This document shows, one piece after another, positions 11,840 through 22,115 of a stretch of 64,000 nt of DNA. The position numbers and the translations under genes were made by a program. Source of the DNA: Dryococelus australis (Eukaryota; Arthropoda; Insecta; Phasmatodea; Phasmatidae); the NCBI GenBank assembly GCA_029891345.1, contig CM057000.1, positions 129,617,338-129,681,337 of the forward strand. The letters run 5' to 3'. Every line of letters starts with the position of its first letter. Within the stretch, counting starts at the first letter, position 1. The notes beneath the pieces are model-generated. The model had not been told where the DNA came from, did no database searches, and was given only the letters and a program-made list of their open reading frames with translations.

Positions 11840-12783
11840 CAGCAGACTTATAAATGTCCCTCTTTTCCACAGTTCCAGCATTCTCGGTGCCTCCATCGAT
11901 GAGGGACAAGTGTCGCAGCCTCTATGGAGTTCAAAAGTTCCTCTACTGCCGTATCCAGTCTTCTCAACAAACTGTCAGTCATACTCATGTCAGGCTACAG
12001 AGTCCTGCAGTTCCTTTGCTGGTACTGGATACTCATGTGTCCTGTCTGTCTACATTCCCAACATTCCCGATGCTTAGGTGGATAAAAACTAGGTTTCCTA
12101 GCACAGACTCCAACTTTCTCAAGATGTCCAGAATGCTATCTCCATCATCGTCATTGCACGGGGTAGCTGCCTGTACTGCATTCCGGAATGTTGGCACCTG
12201 CTTCACTGATTCTACCCCCAATGCTCGGGCCAAGGCATCCTGCATGCTGTGTGGCGATGCCAGGCGTACAGTTTGGTACACATCCGCATCGGTAATAGCA
12301 GCCACGTAAAAATCTACTGTAATGATGTCTCGTGCCTCCTCGGAGAACCCCTCTAAGAGACAGATGTGTCAGCATCACAGTGTCCTGCCACAGCTTTTGC
12401 AGTAGTTCCCCTGGTCGCTGGATGCGGCTTCAAAGTTGGACATGGTGGACATGTCGCAGGTATCAGTTGCGGAATCGGAACTCCAAAGCCGACACCAATG
12501 AGAAGTATTCTGGCTGATGTCATTCTGGCAGTGACTGCAGTATGCTCAATGCAGGTCCCCTCAGTACAACAGCCAGGTAGTTGCCAGTGTCTAGAGTAGT
12601 AGCTAGTGTTACCACCAAATGGCGCTCGACCGCTTCACGAGCGCAGCGTGCCGCTCCTAGGTATAGCCATAGGTCTGTAGCGTACAAACATGTTTTTCTC
12701 TGCTGGGCACAGGCAAGTTCAATAAAGAAGACAAGCAGGTATTTTTTTAATGCTGCAGGGTATTGCCCTTCACAATATGCCAT
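11840..12783 (-). pseudogene. Gypsy-1 gag remnant with two zinc knuckles
   Basis: The minus-strand segment 12783-12520 ends VVLRGPALSILQSLPE, the classic Gypsy capsid motif. The segment 12305-12033 begins with an ITDADVYQTVRLA helix and SMQDALARALGVES, the capsid C-terminal domain. Further on in broken frames are two zinc knuckles: CWECRQTGH near 12055 and CWNCGKEGHL near 11860. Gag would form the retrotransposon particle. Stops and frameshifts separate the pieces, and part of the capsid centre is missing. Confidence 0.8.
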
Positions 12784-13223
12784 TTTCAGATACTAGCATA
12801 TTATTAATACAGGCTACAGAAAAGATTCAGGTGATTATAACCTTGCTAGGAAACAAACAAAGTATCTTAACCACACATAGTTCTGTCAACACGGCAAGCA
12901 ACAATCAAATCGAGTTTGCCAACTTGGTTTATATTGTGGCAACAATTTAGTTGAAGTAGAGTTCCACAAGCAGTCAGATTAATTCAACTGGTGTACTAAG
13001 TCTGTTATCACACAGTGCCCAATGAATATAAACATTCCATCATGCTTCCTGTAATTATAACCATCGAGTAGGGTCATTCAAAGTTTATACCATCAATTGC
13101 AGGGACAGCAAATAAAATGTTTGGGCAGGCAAGACAGCCTTTGGTAGGACACAGAAGTACTCACATAAATTTACTATCAAATAGATGATTGACACGCGTG
13201 TCACACTTGAAACCTCGCTTCAA

Positions 13224-13556
13224 GTGTATCAACCTATTCAACTATTTAATAAATTATTTGTCCATATTTGGGGTTGGCTTCTTTAATGGGAGGAGGAGGA
13301 GGAGGGGGTGACTGTGGTACCAGCCAGTCTCACCAGAATATTTTTGCGTCCTTTGCTACATTTGTCGGAATCTCCAGCATGGAGGAGGGGCTGTGATGTC
13401 AGCTAGTCTCGTCGCTGTCCATCATTTACGGGCTTCCCAGAAGGGTGGGGGGGGGGGGGGCAACGAGCACGTCATTCCGGGAAGCAGGGTGGATCAAGGT
13501 GGGTCACCCCCCACAGTGCCGGACTGCCTACCCGGTGCCAGCTGCAACGTCTAACA
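13224..13556 (-). repeat. Gypsy-1 5' LTR (right copy, internally shortened)
   Basis: It aligns with both ends of the left LTR but lacks about 370 bp in the middle (10560-10905 of the left copy). Runs of G and C in the two copies differ in length. Confidence 0.8.
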
Positions 13557-14741
13557 ATATGCTAGGTAGGCAGACACACTACCAGTTGGACTAACATGAC
13601 GAACGCACATGTGGAAGTTGAATAAATGTTATGTATACTTGTTCACCTGTTATGTGTATTGAATTGTTTCTAATGATGGAACTTTTTAAAACATGTATAT
13701 AATACACAGTATTCTTGTCTGCTTTAACTCTTATTTGCAAAACAACTAAATTGTGCTGGTTTCTTCATTTTAAGATTTATATTTATATCGCAATGTATAA
13801 CGGACTGGACGCATCATATTGTTTATGGATGTCAGTCACGCTACTGACTCTGGCAAAATTAAATGCATTCTGCGCATGCGTAGGTTTCGTTTACACCAAG
13901 GATAAATCACTAAAATCGGAGCCCTAACATTAAGGCTTCTGTTGTGGCTTAACTAAGGCCTGGGTATGACTTGAGCTGTACCAAATTTCTTCTAAAAATG
14001 TTCTGAAATACTGGCCTTACTTTCTAATGTGAAATGTAACACCGTGCCGGAAGCTATTTTTTTGCCTGTGATATATAGAACTGTGTGCTGTGCAAATAGC
14101 AAGTACATTTGAAATCTCAAATATATTAATATTAAGTTTTGTACTATTACATTGCTGTGGAAAATAAATTTTGTGCATTGTATTCCATCTGGAACAACTG
14201 TAATCTTTTTGCTGGAACCATAATGTTAGTGTCATAATTCATGTTTAACAACAAAAACATTAAACACTGCTGTGTTGTCAGTTAAATGAGTACATTCAAA
14301 ATAAAGTTCTTGTGAAAATTTATTACGATTTTCAGTAGAGATGTGATTTTTTTCTAAAAATCATAATTTTTGCAATATATTGTGATGTATCACTATATAA
14401 GCAAACATCAGTTAATATAAATCATCAATGAAATAGTACTTCACTTACGGTATTTACAGTTGTTTTACAGGTGAGCTTAAAAAGTTAGTGAGTGTAAAAG
14501 GGCTAAAATCCCCAAAATATGGAAGTTTGCATATCATATTAATTATAGGAATAAATTTTTGAAACCTTAAAAGGTTTTGGTTATGTGTGAATTCGAAGGG
14601 AAGAAATCTTTGATTCAACTACGAATTTTCAAAGCTTCGCACACCCCTATCCAATTATAAGTAATTGTGAGATGAAAAATTTGGGGGGCAGAACAATGAT
14701 ATTGATGAATATCTTAATCATCTTTTGGAACTACAGTAGTA
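13557..14741. other. AT-rich intronic sequence without genes
   Basis: No protein-like ORF is present. The segment 14570-14655 resembles an inverted copy of 7196-7290. Nothing else is recognised. Confidence 0.5.
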
Positions 14742-15576
14742 GTAGGAAATAGTATGTCGACGCGCAAGGGACTGAGGAATCGGAGCCGGGGTAGGGGCCA
14801 TCTTGTTACGTTACCTGGCCGCCATCTTGGATGTCATTGACCTCTCACTGTGGACCCATGTGACCTTTGACCTTGACCCCAAAACCAATTAAAAACCGTA
14901 AAAAAATTCAGAAAAAAAATTATTATTAAAAATTATTAAAAGGATCCTCAGAAATGACCCATGTATTCCAGAACTGCTGATGGGATCAGCGACCCAGGTG
15001 AACAGGCGACAGGGATCAGTGCCTATAACCTTTGACCTTGAAAATGCAAAATTTCTAAAAAAAATTATAATGGAAAATTTAATTTAATATTTGTTTAAAA
15101 AATTTATAGCAAAATTTACAAAAAATGTGTTATTTAAAAATTTACTATAAAAAATTGTTTAACAATTTAAAAAATCATTTAGAAATCTATTTTTAAAAAA
15201 CTTTATTTAAAAAAATTCTTAATTAAGGAGTCATTAACCCCGGCATCCATTTTTCCTTTTTTCCCTCTAGAAATTTCCCTTTTTCCATTAAAAATTTAAA
15301 AAACTTGCATTTCATGAAGTCTCACCCCACACCACCAGTTACTCACCTATGTTCGAATCCAGCAGACGACTGACTCCCTCGCACACACTCCCCTCACCTA
15401 TACTCATTCCGCGACCATGATTTTTTCGTTCATTTGTTTACATGCTACTGAAGGCAGCCATATTTGTTTTTTCGTTCATAATTTGTTTATACATTACTAG
15501 AGGCTGCAATCATGGTAGGCGACCACCATCTTCGTAGGCATCTCCCATCCGCCATATTGGAAGCCAATTACCATTA

Positions 15577-16130
15577 CCTTGGCCCCATGACTTTAAATGA
15601 CCTTGAAAACAAAGCCTAAGGCTAAATAAAGATTTATTTGATTATTGTTTCAAATGAGACAGCTTTCAAAAGTGCTCACTTTATCGTGAATAGCCTATAC
15701 CACCATATCAGATGCAGACTACCTTGACCCCATGACCTTAAATGACATTGAAAATAAGAAAACTGGAGAAATAATACATAAAAGTCACAAGCATAATACA
15801 TTACATACTATGACCACCATATTAGGTGCTGACTTCCTCGACCTTGACCCCATGACCTTGAAAATAAAAAACTCTAGAAATAATACATCAAAGTCAACAA
15901 GCATAATACATTACAGATTACCACTACCATATTAGGTGCTGACTACCTCGACCCCATGCCCTTGGCAATAAATAACTTGAGAAATAAGACATAAAAGACA
16001 ACAAGCATAATACATTACAGACAACCACCAATATATTAGGTGCTGACTACCACCATATTATATGCAGACTGCCTTGACTTTAACACCATGACCTTAAATG
16101 ACCTAAAAACAAGAACTCGAGAAAAAATTT
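15577..16130 (+). repeat. ~110 bp tandem subrepeats in the left arm
   Basis: About four units begin with variants of CCTTGACCCCATGACCTTGA at 15722, 15841, ~15951 and ~16068, after a partial unit at 15577. Each carries the AACAAGCATAATACATTACA and CATATTAGGTGCTGACTACC segments. The right arm (about 20745-21060) has the reverse complement of roughly two to three units. Confidence 0.8.
15615..15699 (-). repeat. partial MITE in the left arm (GTGCTCACTTTA family)
   Basis: It ends with AAAAGTGCTCACTTTATCGTG and AGCCTATA, the terminal repeat of the MITEs at 19461, 21873 and 43545. Only one end is recognisable. It interrupts the tandem subrepeat array. Confidence 0.6.
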
Positions 16131-17845
16131 CTGTGAAGAGGCAGAAGCTAGTCGAGATGATCCACCTTCCACTCAGCTGCTGTCAAACTAAACCTCTCGG
16201 CTGACCTCCCTACTTCTTATAATATATGTGTGTGCAAGCTTTATGGCGTCATATTGACTTTGAACCAATCGTACTGAACCATAAATACATTGTGCAGACA
16301 CAGACCAGCCAATCACCAAGTTACCACATGGTTGCAGCTAACCAATAACATGCTAGCATTGAGACATCATACACAGGCAGGTAGGCAGGCTTTAGATGCT
16401 AGTTTGTTGATCACATTGACATGCATTTATATCTTCAACAGTTTCTTCCAGTCAAGTTCTTTGCTCACCTGTAAATCATGGTCACACTTAAAGTAGACAA
16501 CTGACTCCTGTTGCTGGACCAATCCTATTGACTCCATCGATCTTATTACCCATAATGACCCATGACCCCTGATTGTGGCAGCGGTGATGATTGCTAAAGA
16601 TTGATTGAAGGATTGGGATTGGTGTGCATGTGTGCATATTTATGGGTTGTGAAGTTGATGGAAAAATTGTATTTGCGACTGATGGAAAGACTGACTCCAG
16701 CATACTGAATGCAGGAAATGACTCTTTGTACAAACCATTCTCTCATGCCAGCATGCATTTCTTGAACATAGGTGAGAATATTAAATAGCAACAACCAGTT
16801 ATAGATGATGCAGGTCGAGGATCCGTAATCGTTGAGGTCAAAAGACTGCACTTCATATTCGCAATTCATCTTTGTGGTATTGGAGCACTCTGAGAAAACC
16901 CTAATACTTGTTCATGCCAGAAGAAATTTCACAGGTACTATCACACCTATATGTAAATATAATACGAAATTTTGTATTTCCTTCCTTATATGTACATAAC
17001 TGTGTATAAAAATTAAACTGGAAATAAATTTATGTTCATATTCTTATATACATATACACATTAAATCAAAATAATTTTATACTTACATAGTTATATACCT
17101 ATATATTGACGCCGTTGGGTGAGACACGAGACGAACGATGACACAAGTACTTACTGGAAATTTGGGCTCCAGCGGTGCTTTTCAATCACCGCACTATTGA
17201 GACTCAGAGTTCTCAGGGATGTTGTGGGTTCTGTGTGTGCATCTCACCTGTGCGTACTTACAAACACATTGGCAATACTAAACTTTTACTAAAATAACTG
17301 AAATAAACAATAGATAAAACATTTGTGGCTTGGACACTGCCGCTACTGAATAATACTGTAGACTTGTTTTTATTAATATTTTTATACACCTCAGCGTGCC
17401 AATTAAATGATTATCTCGTTCATGACTAGCCGATTCCGCTTGGATGCTCCCCAACCCGTAATTAATCTAGCGCACGCCTAAATGGATGATCTCACCGAGG
17501 TGCGTGAAAGCACAGCCTTCACAAGGGAAGAGGGCTGACAGCTGCTAGGGTGGACTGACGGTTTTTCCCTGAAGACAGGACACGGTGAATTACAAATGAA
17601 AACCCTTAATACACATTAACATGAGTGATTACTCTGCATCACTAAAGCAAACTCGTCAGGTCTCGCCCTCCAGCATGTGGTTAGTGTGGTGACAGCCTAT
17701 ATATAGAGCCGGCTAGGATGGGAATAATTGCACCGTACACTAATTACACAATTCCATAGACCCTTGAATGAGACAGGAAATAAGATGGGACATGAGATAA
17801 ATATTCACAATAAACACACACATTCGTGAAAACAAGGTGGCGCGG

Positions 17846-18079
17846 ATGTTGCTGGATGAAGTTCGTAGCAAACCACGTGGTGCAGGTGAAATTGAAATAT
17901 TTCTGCGTGGAAACAGCAAACTAAATTCAGATAAAATATTCTTTGTGTTTGGCAAATGGTTCTCTTTAGGATTAGCATTGTTACAGGCTTGTAACATGCC
18001 TGATGGCGGTAAAATCAAACATTACTGGGACAGCGTGGTCAGGTACAAAAAGCATCAATTTATGCGAAAACTACATTAA
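17846..18079 (+). CDS. unrecognised ORF, 77 codons
   Basis: The first ATG is at 17846. The product is basic and mixed, with an RSKPRGAGEIEIFLRGNSK segment and a hydrophobic FGKWFSLGLALLQA helix. No domain is recognised. It lies 150 nt downstream of a TATA-like box and ends 8 nt before a perfect palindrome. It could be the surviving 3' part of a longer gene. Its compositional contrast with the AT-rich flanks is the main reason to list it. Confidence 0.25.
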   Translation: MLLDEVRSKPRGAGEIEIFLRGNSKLNSDKIFFVFGKWFSLGLALLQACNMPDGGKIKHYWDSVVRYKKHQFMRKLH

Positions 18080-18086
18080 ACCCTGA

Positions 18087-18124
18087 ATGAAAAATACATA
18101 GAACCCTGAAATAAGTGATTGCAC

Positions 18125-18166
<42 letters not shown>

Positions 18167-18198
18167 GTGCAATCACTTATTTCAGGGTTCTATGTATT

Positions 18199-18204
<6 letters not shown>
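18087..18204. repeat. perfect 118 bp palindrome
   Basis: Positions 18087-18145 are the exact reverse complement of 18146-18204. The outer 44 bp are of unique sequence and the central 30 bp are TA repeats, with no unpaired spacer. A separate TA run follows to about 18237. Confidence 0.97.
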
Positions 18205-18238
<34 letters not shown>

Positions 18239-18251
18239 CTCTTAAAATGCA

Positions 18252-18539
18252 ATGATGGTGTATACAAATACTTCACTTCAGTCGGTCACGTGGTTATACG
18301 TGATGTTGCCCGTAAAATATTCAAACATGAAAATTACCCTTAAATACATACAGAAAAATAAAACTCTTAAAATTGCGTGTAGCAATTATGCAGAAGTTAC
18401 AATAAAATGCCATAAACATACGCAGATGGCATCTGATTCAAAAGGTGCGGGTCGCGTGACCTCTCTGATATCTTTCTCCTCCTTCTCCTCGATTAAGTTA
18501 AATAATGCCACAAGGGCGAAAAAATTAGTAAAGCGTTAG
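18252..18539 (+). CDS. unrecognised ORF, 95 codons
   Basis: The ORF begins MMVYTNTS and ends with the basic sequence ARAKKLVKR. Its middle has a Ser-rich SLISFSSFSSIKL stretch. No family is recognised. It is only 4 nt upstream of the next ORF, in a different frame. The dense packing is unlike the surrounding intron and suggests a compact mobile or viral segment. Confidence 0.25.
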   Translation: MMVYTNTSLQSVTWLYVMLPVKYSNMKITLKYIQKNKTLKIACSNYAEVTIKCHKHTQMASDSKGAGRVTSLISFSSFSSIKLNNATRAKKLVKR

Positions 18540-18543
18540 CATA

Positions 18544-18768
18544 ATGCTGGGGAAAATGTCTGGCAAAAGCATACGCAAGCAAAGATTAACCGGTAAACTA
18601 CATGGACTATGGAAACCTACATCAGTGAACAAAAGTTGTAGTGTGCACGTGACAGTGTCTTACGTCGCCAGCTCTCCTCGACAGACTGTCCAGATACAAG
18701 CATCGCACGGACCTATCATGGCCACGTACGGGGTTCACATAAGCGGAAGTGTTATGCACGCCGAGTGA
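18544..18768 (+). CDS. unrecognised ORF, 74 codons
   Basis: The basic N-terminus MLGKMSGKSIRKQRL is followed by a beta-like CSVHVTVSYVASS segment and ends with ATYGVHISGSVMHAE. No domain is recognised. It starts 4 nt after the previous ORF stops and ends 21 nt before the next one. Confidence 0.25.
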   Translation: MLGKMSGKSIRKQRLTGKLHGLWKPTSVNKSCSVHVTVSYVASSPRQTVQIQASHGPIMATYGVHISGSVMHAE

Positions 18769-18789
18769 AATATTTTATAGTGAAAAAAA

Positions 18790-18990
18790 ATGTTACAAAT
18801 TAAATTAGACATTGTTTTACATTTCTATAGTTTTGTCACGAATTTCAATATTATTTTAATGTCTCTTTGTGATGGCGTTCGTGCCAGAATATTAAGTTTT
18901 CTTAATCTCGGCACCACAGGCACTTTGAATATTCATAACCAAACCATTGAAATTAGTACAAGCACTTTAAAACATTTTAAGACATATTAA
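18790..18990 (+). CDS. unrecognised ORF, 66 codons
   Basis: The frame is open from 18790. A later ATG at 18859 gives the more protein-like MSLCDGVRARILSFLNLG. It ends with LKHFKTY. No family is recognised. It is the last of the ORF series before AT-rich repeat sequence returns. Confidence 0.2.
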   Translation: MLQIKLDIVLHFYSFVTNFNIILMSLCDGVRARILSFLNLGTTGTLNIHNQTIEISTSTLKHFKTY

Positions 18991-19249
18991 ACACTGTGAA
19001 GACAATAACACATTTTACCCTGAAATTAACATTTATAGGAAAGTTCTAAATTGTCTGCCTTTTTGCGCACGTGCGGTACACATGACACTTGAGCGCCGTC
19101 ATGGGCTCTAGCACCGCTGGCTGTTAGTTGGCGTTAATATATAAATTAAATAGAAAATAATTTGATATTTACATAATTATATATAAATCATATAGAAATA
19201 ATTTTATATTTCCATATTTATATGTACATACTTATATATATAAATTAAT

Positions 19250-19392
19250 TTTATATTTATTAATTTATATGTGTATATATATATATATATATAGACATTT
19301 AAATAAATTATATATATATATATATATATAGACATTTAAATAAATTTTATATTTATATATAAATAATTATGTATAACATAAATTGAAAAATT

Positions 19393-19440
<48 letters not shown>
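19250..19440. repeat. AT-rich and TA/CA microsatellites
   Basis: TA runs lie at 19266-19293 and 19308-19330, and TA followed by (CA)n lies at about 19395-19439. All fall within the ~60 bp degenerate repeats of the foldback centre. Confidence 0.8.
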
Positions 19441-19441
<1 letters not shown>

Positions 19442-19460
19442 ATATACCTCTACCTTTACA

Positions 19461-19673
19461 TATACATCTGTTAACGGTAAAGTGACAATTTTTAAGGCCC
19501 TATCAAAAGGCATTAACCACTAATAAATATATCTTATTCTAGCCTGAGGCATTAAATTGTGAGTGGTGAAATGTAATGTTTATATTAATAATCAGCAGGA
19601 AGATGGAAATTTAAGGGAAGGAAAAATTTAGAAGGGTCTTAAAAAGTGCTCACTTTACCATGAACAGCCTATA
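19461..19673. mobile_element. MITE, GTGCTCACTTTA family, copy 1
   Basis: The left end is a degenerate CTGTTAACGGTAAAGTGA. The right end, AAGTGCTCACTTTACC...AACAGCCTATA, is well preserved. The interior aligns with the copy at 21873 (AGGC-TTAACCA-TAATAAAT, AGCCT, CATTAAATT, GTTTATATTA). The 213 bp length, TA at the borders and terminal inverted repeats fit a mariner-type MITE. Confidence 0.8.
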
Positions 19674-19855
19674 CCTGTACATATAAATTAAATTGAAAAT
19701 AATTTTATATTTTTATACCTATTCTTATATATAGTTACTTACATATATGTACATTATTAAATTGAAATAAATTTGTGTTTCCATGATTATATGTACATAA
19801 GTATATATATAAATATATCTGAAATAATTTTATATTTACATACTTATATGCCTAT

Positions 19856-19859
<4 letters not shown>

Positions 19860-19950
<91 letters not shown>
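19860..19950. repeat. (CA)n(TA)n microsatellite
   Basis: A CA run of about 30 bp is followed by about 58 bp of TA repeats, next to the inner edge of the right foldback arm. Confidence 0.9.
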
Positions 19951-19951
<1 letters not shown>

Positions 19952-19956
19952 TGTGA

Positions 19957-21872
19957 TAGTACCTGCGTGTTTTCTTCTTGAACGAACAAGTATTTGGGTT
20001 TTCTCAGATTGCTCCAATACCACGAAGATGAAGTGCCGTCTTTTGACCTCGACCTGGATCATCGCTAACTGGTTGTTGCTATTTATTATTCTGCTATCAA
20101 GTTTTCACCTATGTTCAAGAAATGCATGCTGTCATGAGAGAATGGTTTGTACAGAGAGTACTTTTCGTGCATTCAGTATGCTGGAGTCAGTCTTTCCATC
20201 AGTCGCAACCACAACTTTTACATCAACTTCACAACCCATAAAGATGCACACATGAAAACCAATCCCATTCTCAATTCCAATCGTTCAATTAATTTTTAGT
20301 GATCATCACCGCTGCCACTGCAATCAGGGGTTATGGGTATATGGGGTCGATGGGGTCTGTCTGACAACAGTAATCAGTTGTCTTCTTTAATTGTGACCAT
20401 GATTTATAGGTGAACGAAGCACTTGACTGGAAGAAACTGTTGAAGATATGACTGTATGTTAATGTGATCAAGGAACTAGCATCTAAAGCCTGCCTACCTG
20501 CCTGTGTATGATGTCTCAATGCTTGCATGTTATTGGTTAGCTGCAACCATGTGGTAACTTGGTGATTGGCTGGTCTGTTTCTGCACAATGTTTTAATGGT
20601 TCAGTACGATTGGTTCAAAGTCAATATGACACCATAAAGCTTGCACACACATATATTATAAGAAGTAGGGAGGTCAGCCGAGAGGTTTAGTTTGACAGCA
20701 GCTGAGTGGAAGGTGGATCGTCTCGACTAGCTTCTGCCTCATCACATAGATTTTTTCTCGAGTTCTTGTTTTTACTCTCAAGTTTTTTATTTTCAAGGTT
20801 ATTAGGTCAAGGTCGAAGTAGTCTGCATCTGATATGATGGTAGTAGTCTGTAATGTATTTTGCTTGTTGACTTTTATGTATTTTTCCTCAAGTTTTTATT
20901 TTCAACGTCGTGGGGTCAGGGTCTAGGGAGCCTGTATCTAATATGGTGATGGTAATCTGAAATGTATTATGCTTGCTGACTTTTATGTATTTTTTCTCGA
21001 GTTTTCGTTTTCAAGGTCATGGGGCCAAGGTAATGGTCCTTGGCTTCCAATATGGCAGATGCCTACCAAGATGGTGGTCGCCGACCAAGATTGTGGCCTC
21101 CAGTAATGTATAAACAAATGACGAACGAAAAAGCATATATAGCGGCCTCCAGTAGCATGTAAACAAATGACGAACGAAAAAATCAAGATGGCGGAATGAG
21201 TATAGGTGAGGGGAGTGTGTGCGAGGGAGTCAGTCGTCTGTTGGATTCGAACAGAGGTGAGTAATTGGTGATGTGGGGGAAGTCCTCAGGAAATGCAATT
21301 TTTTTAATTAAATTGTTTAAGGGAAAAGGGAATTTTCGAGGGAAAAAAGGAAAAAAAGCCACCGGTGTTAATTTTTTAAGTGGCTTTGAATTTTTTAATG
21401 ATTTTTTAATTAAATGTTTTAATAATAAATTTCTAATTAAATTTTTCATTATAATTTTTTAAATATATTTTTTAAAATCTTTGCATTTTCAGTGTCAAAG
21501 GTCAAGGTTGTAGGTACTGATTCCTGTCTCCTGGTCACCTGGGTCTGATCCTGGGTTGCTGATCGCTGTCAGCATACCTGGAAAAAAAATGGATAATTTC
21601 TGAGGATTCTTTTAGTAATTTTTAAAATAATTTTTAATAATAAATTTTTTCAGAATTTTTTAGAGTTGTTTAAAACTTTTTGTTGATTTTTGATGATTTT
21701 TTTTGGAATTTTTAAAGGTTTTTTAGTTTGTTTTTGTGGTCAAAGGTGACATGGGTTGGGGTCAAAGGTCAATGACATCTAAGATGGCAGTCGGGTGACG
21801 TAATAAGATGGCGGCCTCCCTGCTCCAGCTCCGATTCTCCAATCCCTTGCTTGTCAACATACTATTTCCTAC
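19957..21872 (-). repeat. right inverted arm of the foldback element
   Basis: This is the reverse complement of the left arm. The same landmarks occur in reverse, for example GCCTGCCTACCTGCCTGTG near 20488 and TCAATGACATCTAAGATGGC near 21768. It has fewer tandem subrepeats than the left arm. Confidence 0.85.
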
Positions 21873-22115
21873 TATAGGCTATTCACTGTAAAGTGAGCAC
21901 TTTTTAAGGCCCACCCAACAGCCATTAACCAGTAATAAATGTTATTTTATTGCAGCCTCACACATTAAATTTTGAGAGTAATGAAGTGTATACACTGTGT
22001 TTATAAGATACGTAGCAACGTTTATATTAAAAAGTGGAAGAATGATAGAAATCCGCTGAAAGAAAAAATTTAGCAGGGCCTTAAAAAGTGCTCACTTTAC
22101 AGTGAACAGCCTATA
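21873..22115. mobile_element. MITE, GTGCTCACTTTA family, copy 2
   Basis: The terminal inverted repeats are TATAGGCTATTCACTGTAAA and its near reverse complement ending at 22115 (GTGAACAGCCTATA). The length is 243 bp. It begins exactly where the right arm of the foldback ends. The TA ends suggest TA target duplication as in Tc1/mariner elements. It has no coding capacity. Confidence 0.88.

Larger units (their letters stand above)
10509..13556 (-). mobile_element. internally deleted Ty3/Gypsy retrotransposon
   Basis: LTR-like direct repeats (10509-11212 and 13224-13556) flank ~2 kb that, on the minus strand, contains a gag remnant and then the last residues of pol with their stop codon. Protease, RT, RNase H and most of integrase are gone. 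The pol tail stops at 11225 and is followed by a purine-rich GGAGGGAGCAG and then TGTTACG, the expected polypurine tract and LTR start of a Gypsy element. The two LTRs differ in length by ~370 bp. Confidence 0.85.
14742..16945 (+). repeat. left inverted arm of the foldback element
   Basis: It pairs with 19957-21872. Landmarks are GCCATCTTGGATGTCATTGA at 14821, GGTGAACAGGCGACAGGGA near 14998, CCAATCACCAAGTTACCACA near 16310 and AGGCAGGTAGGCAGGC near 16376. It also contains a partial MITE. Confidence 0.85.
17107..19135 (+). mobile_element. ~2 kb foreign insertion in the foldback centre, with small ORFs
   Basis: AT-rich ~60 bp repeats stop at about 17106 and resume at about 19136; between them the composition is more balanced. 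The ends are loosely inverted: TTGACGCC at the left and GGCGTTAA at the right, with AGCGGTGCT and AGCACCGCT slightly further in. On the plus strand there is a TATATATAG box at about 17698, then ORFs at 17846-18079, 18252-18539, 18544-18768 and 18790-18990. None matches a family I recognise. It could be a fragment of a DNA transposon or of a Maverick or viral-type element; that is a guess. Confidence 0.5.
14742..21872. mobile_element. large foldback-like element with long inverted arms
   Basis: The sequence from 14742 inwards is the reverse complement, at roughly 80% by eye, of the sequence from 21872 inwards. Matches run from GTAGGAAATAGTATG at the tips to the segment with 'GACCTCGACCTGGATCA' near the inner edges (about 16945 and 19957). 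The arms are ~2.2 and ~1.9 kb and contain ~110 bp tandem subrepeats. The centre is AT-rich, with ~60 bp degenerate repeats, and holds secondary insertions. No transposase is recognised. Long inverted arms built of tandem subrepeats are the hallmark of foldback elements (FB/Galileo type in Drosophila); assignment to that group is inference. Confidence 0.8.

Noticed and set aside
15577-16130. CRISPR-like repeat array
   Set aside because: The units are ~110 bp contiguous degenerate tandem repeats without distinct spacers, in a eukaryotic transposable element.
17837-17845. Start of the ORF at 17837
   Set aside because: The codon there is GTG. The first ATG is at 17846, which is used here.
19844-20062. 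Open frame with Tyr-Ile and Cys-Val repeats
   Set aside because: It translates the TA and CA microsatellites.
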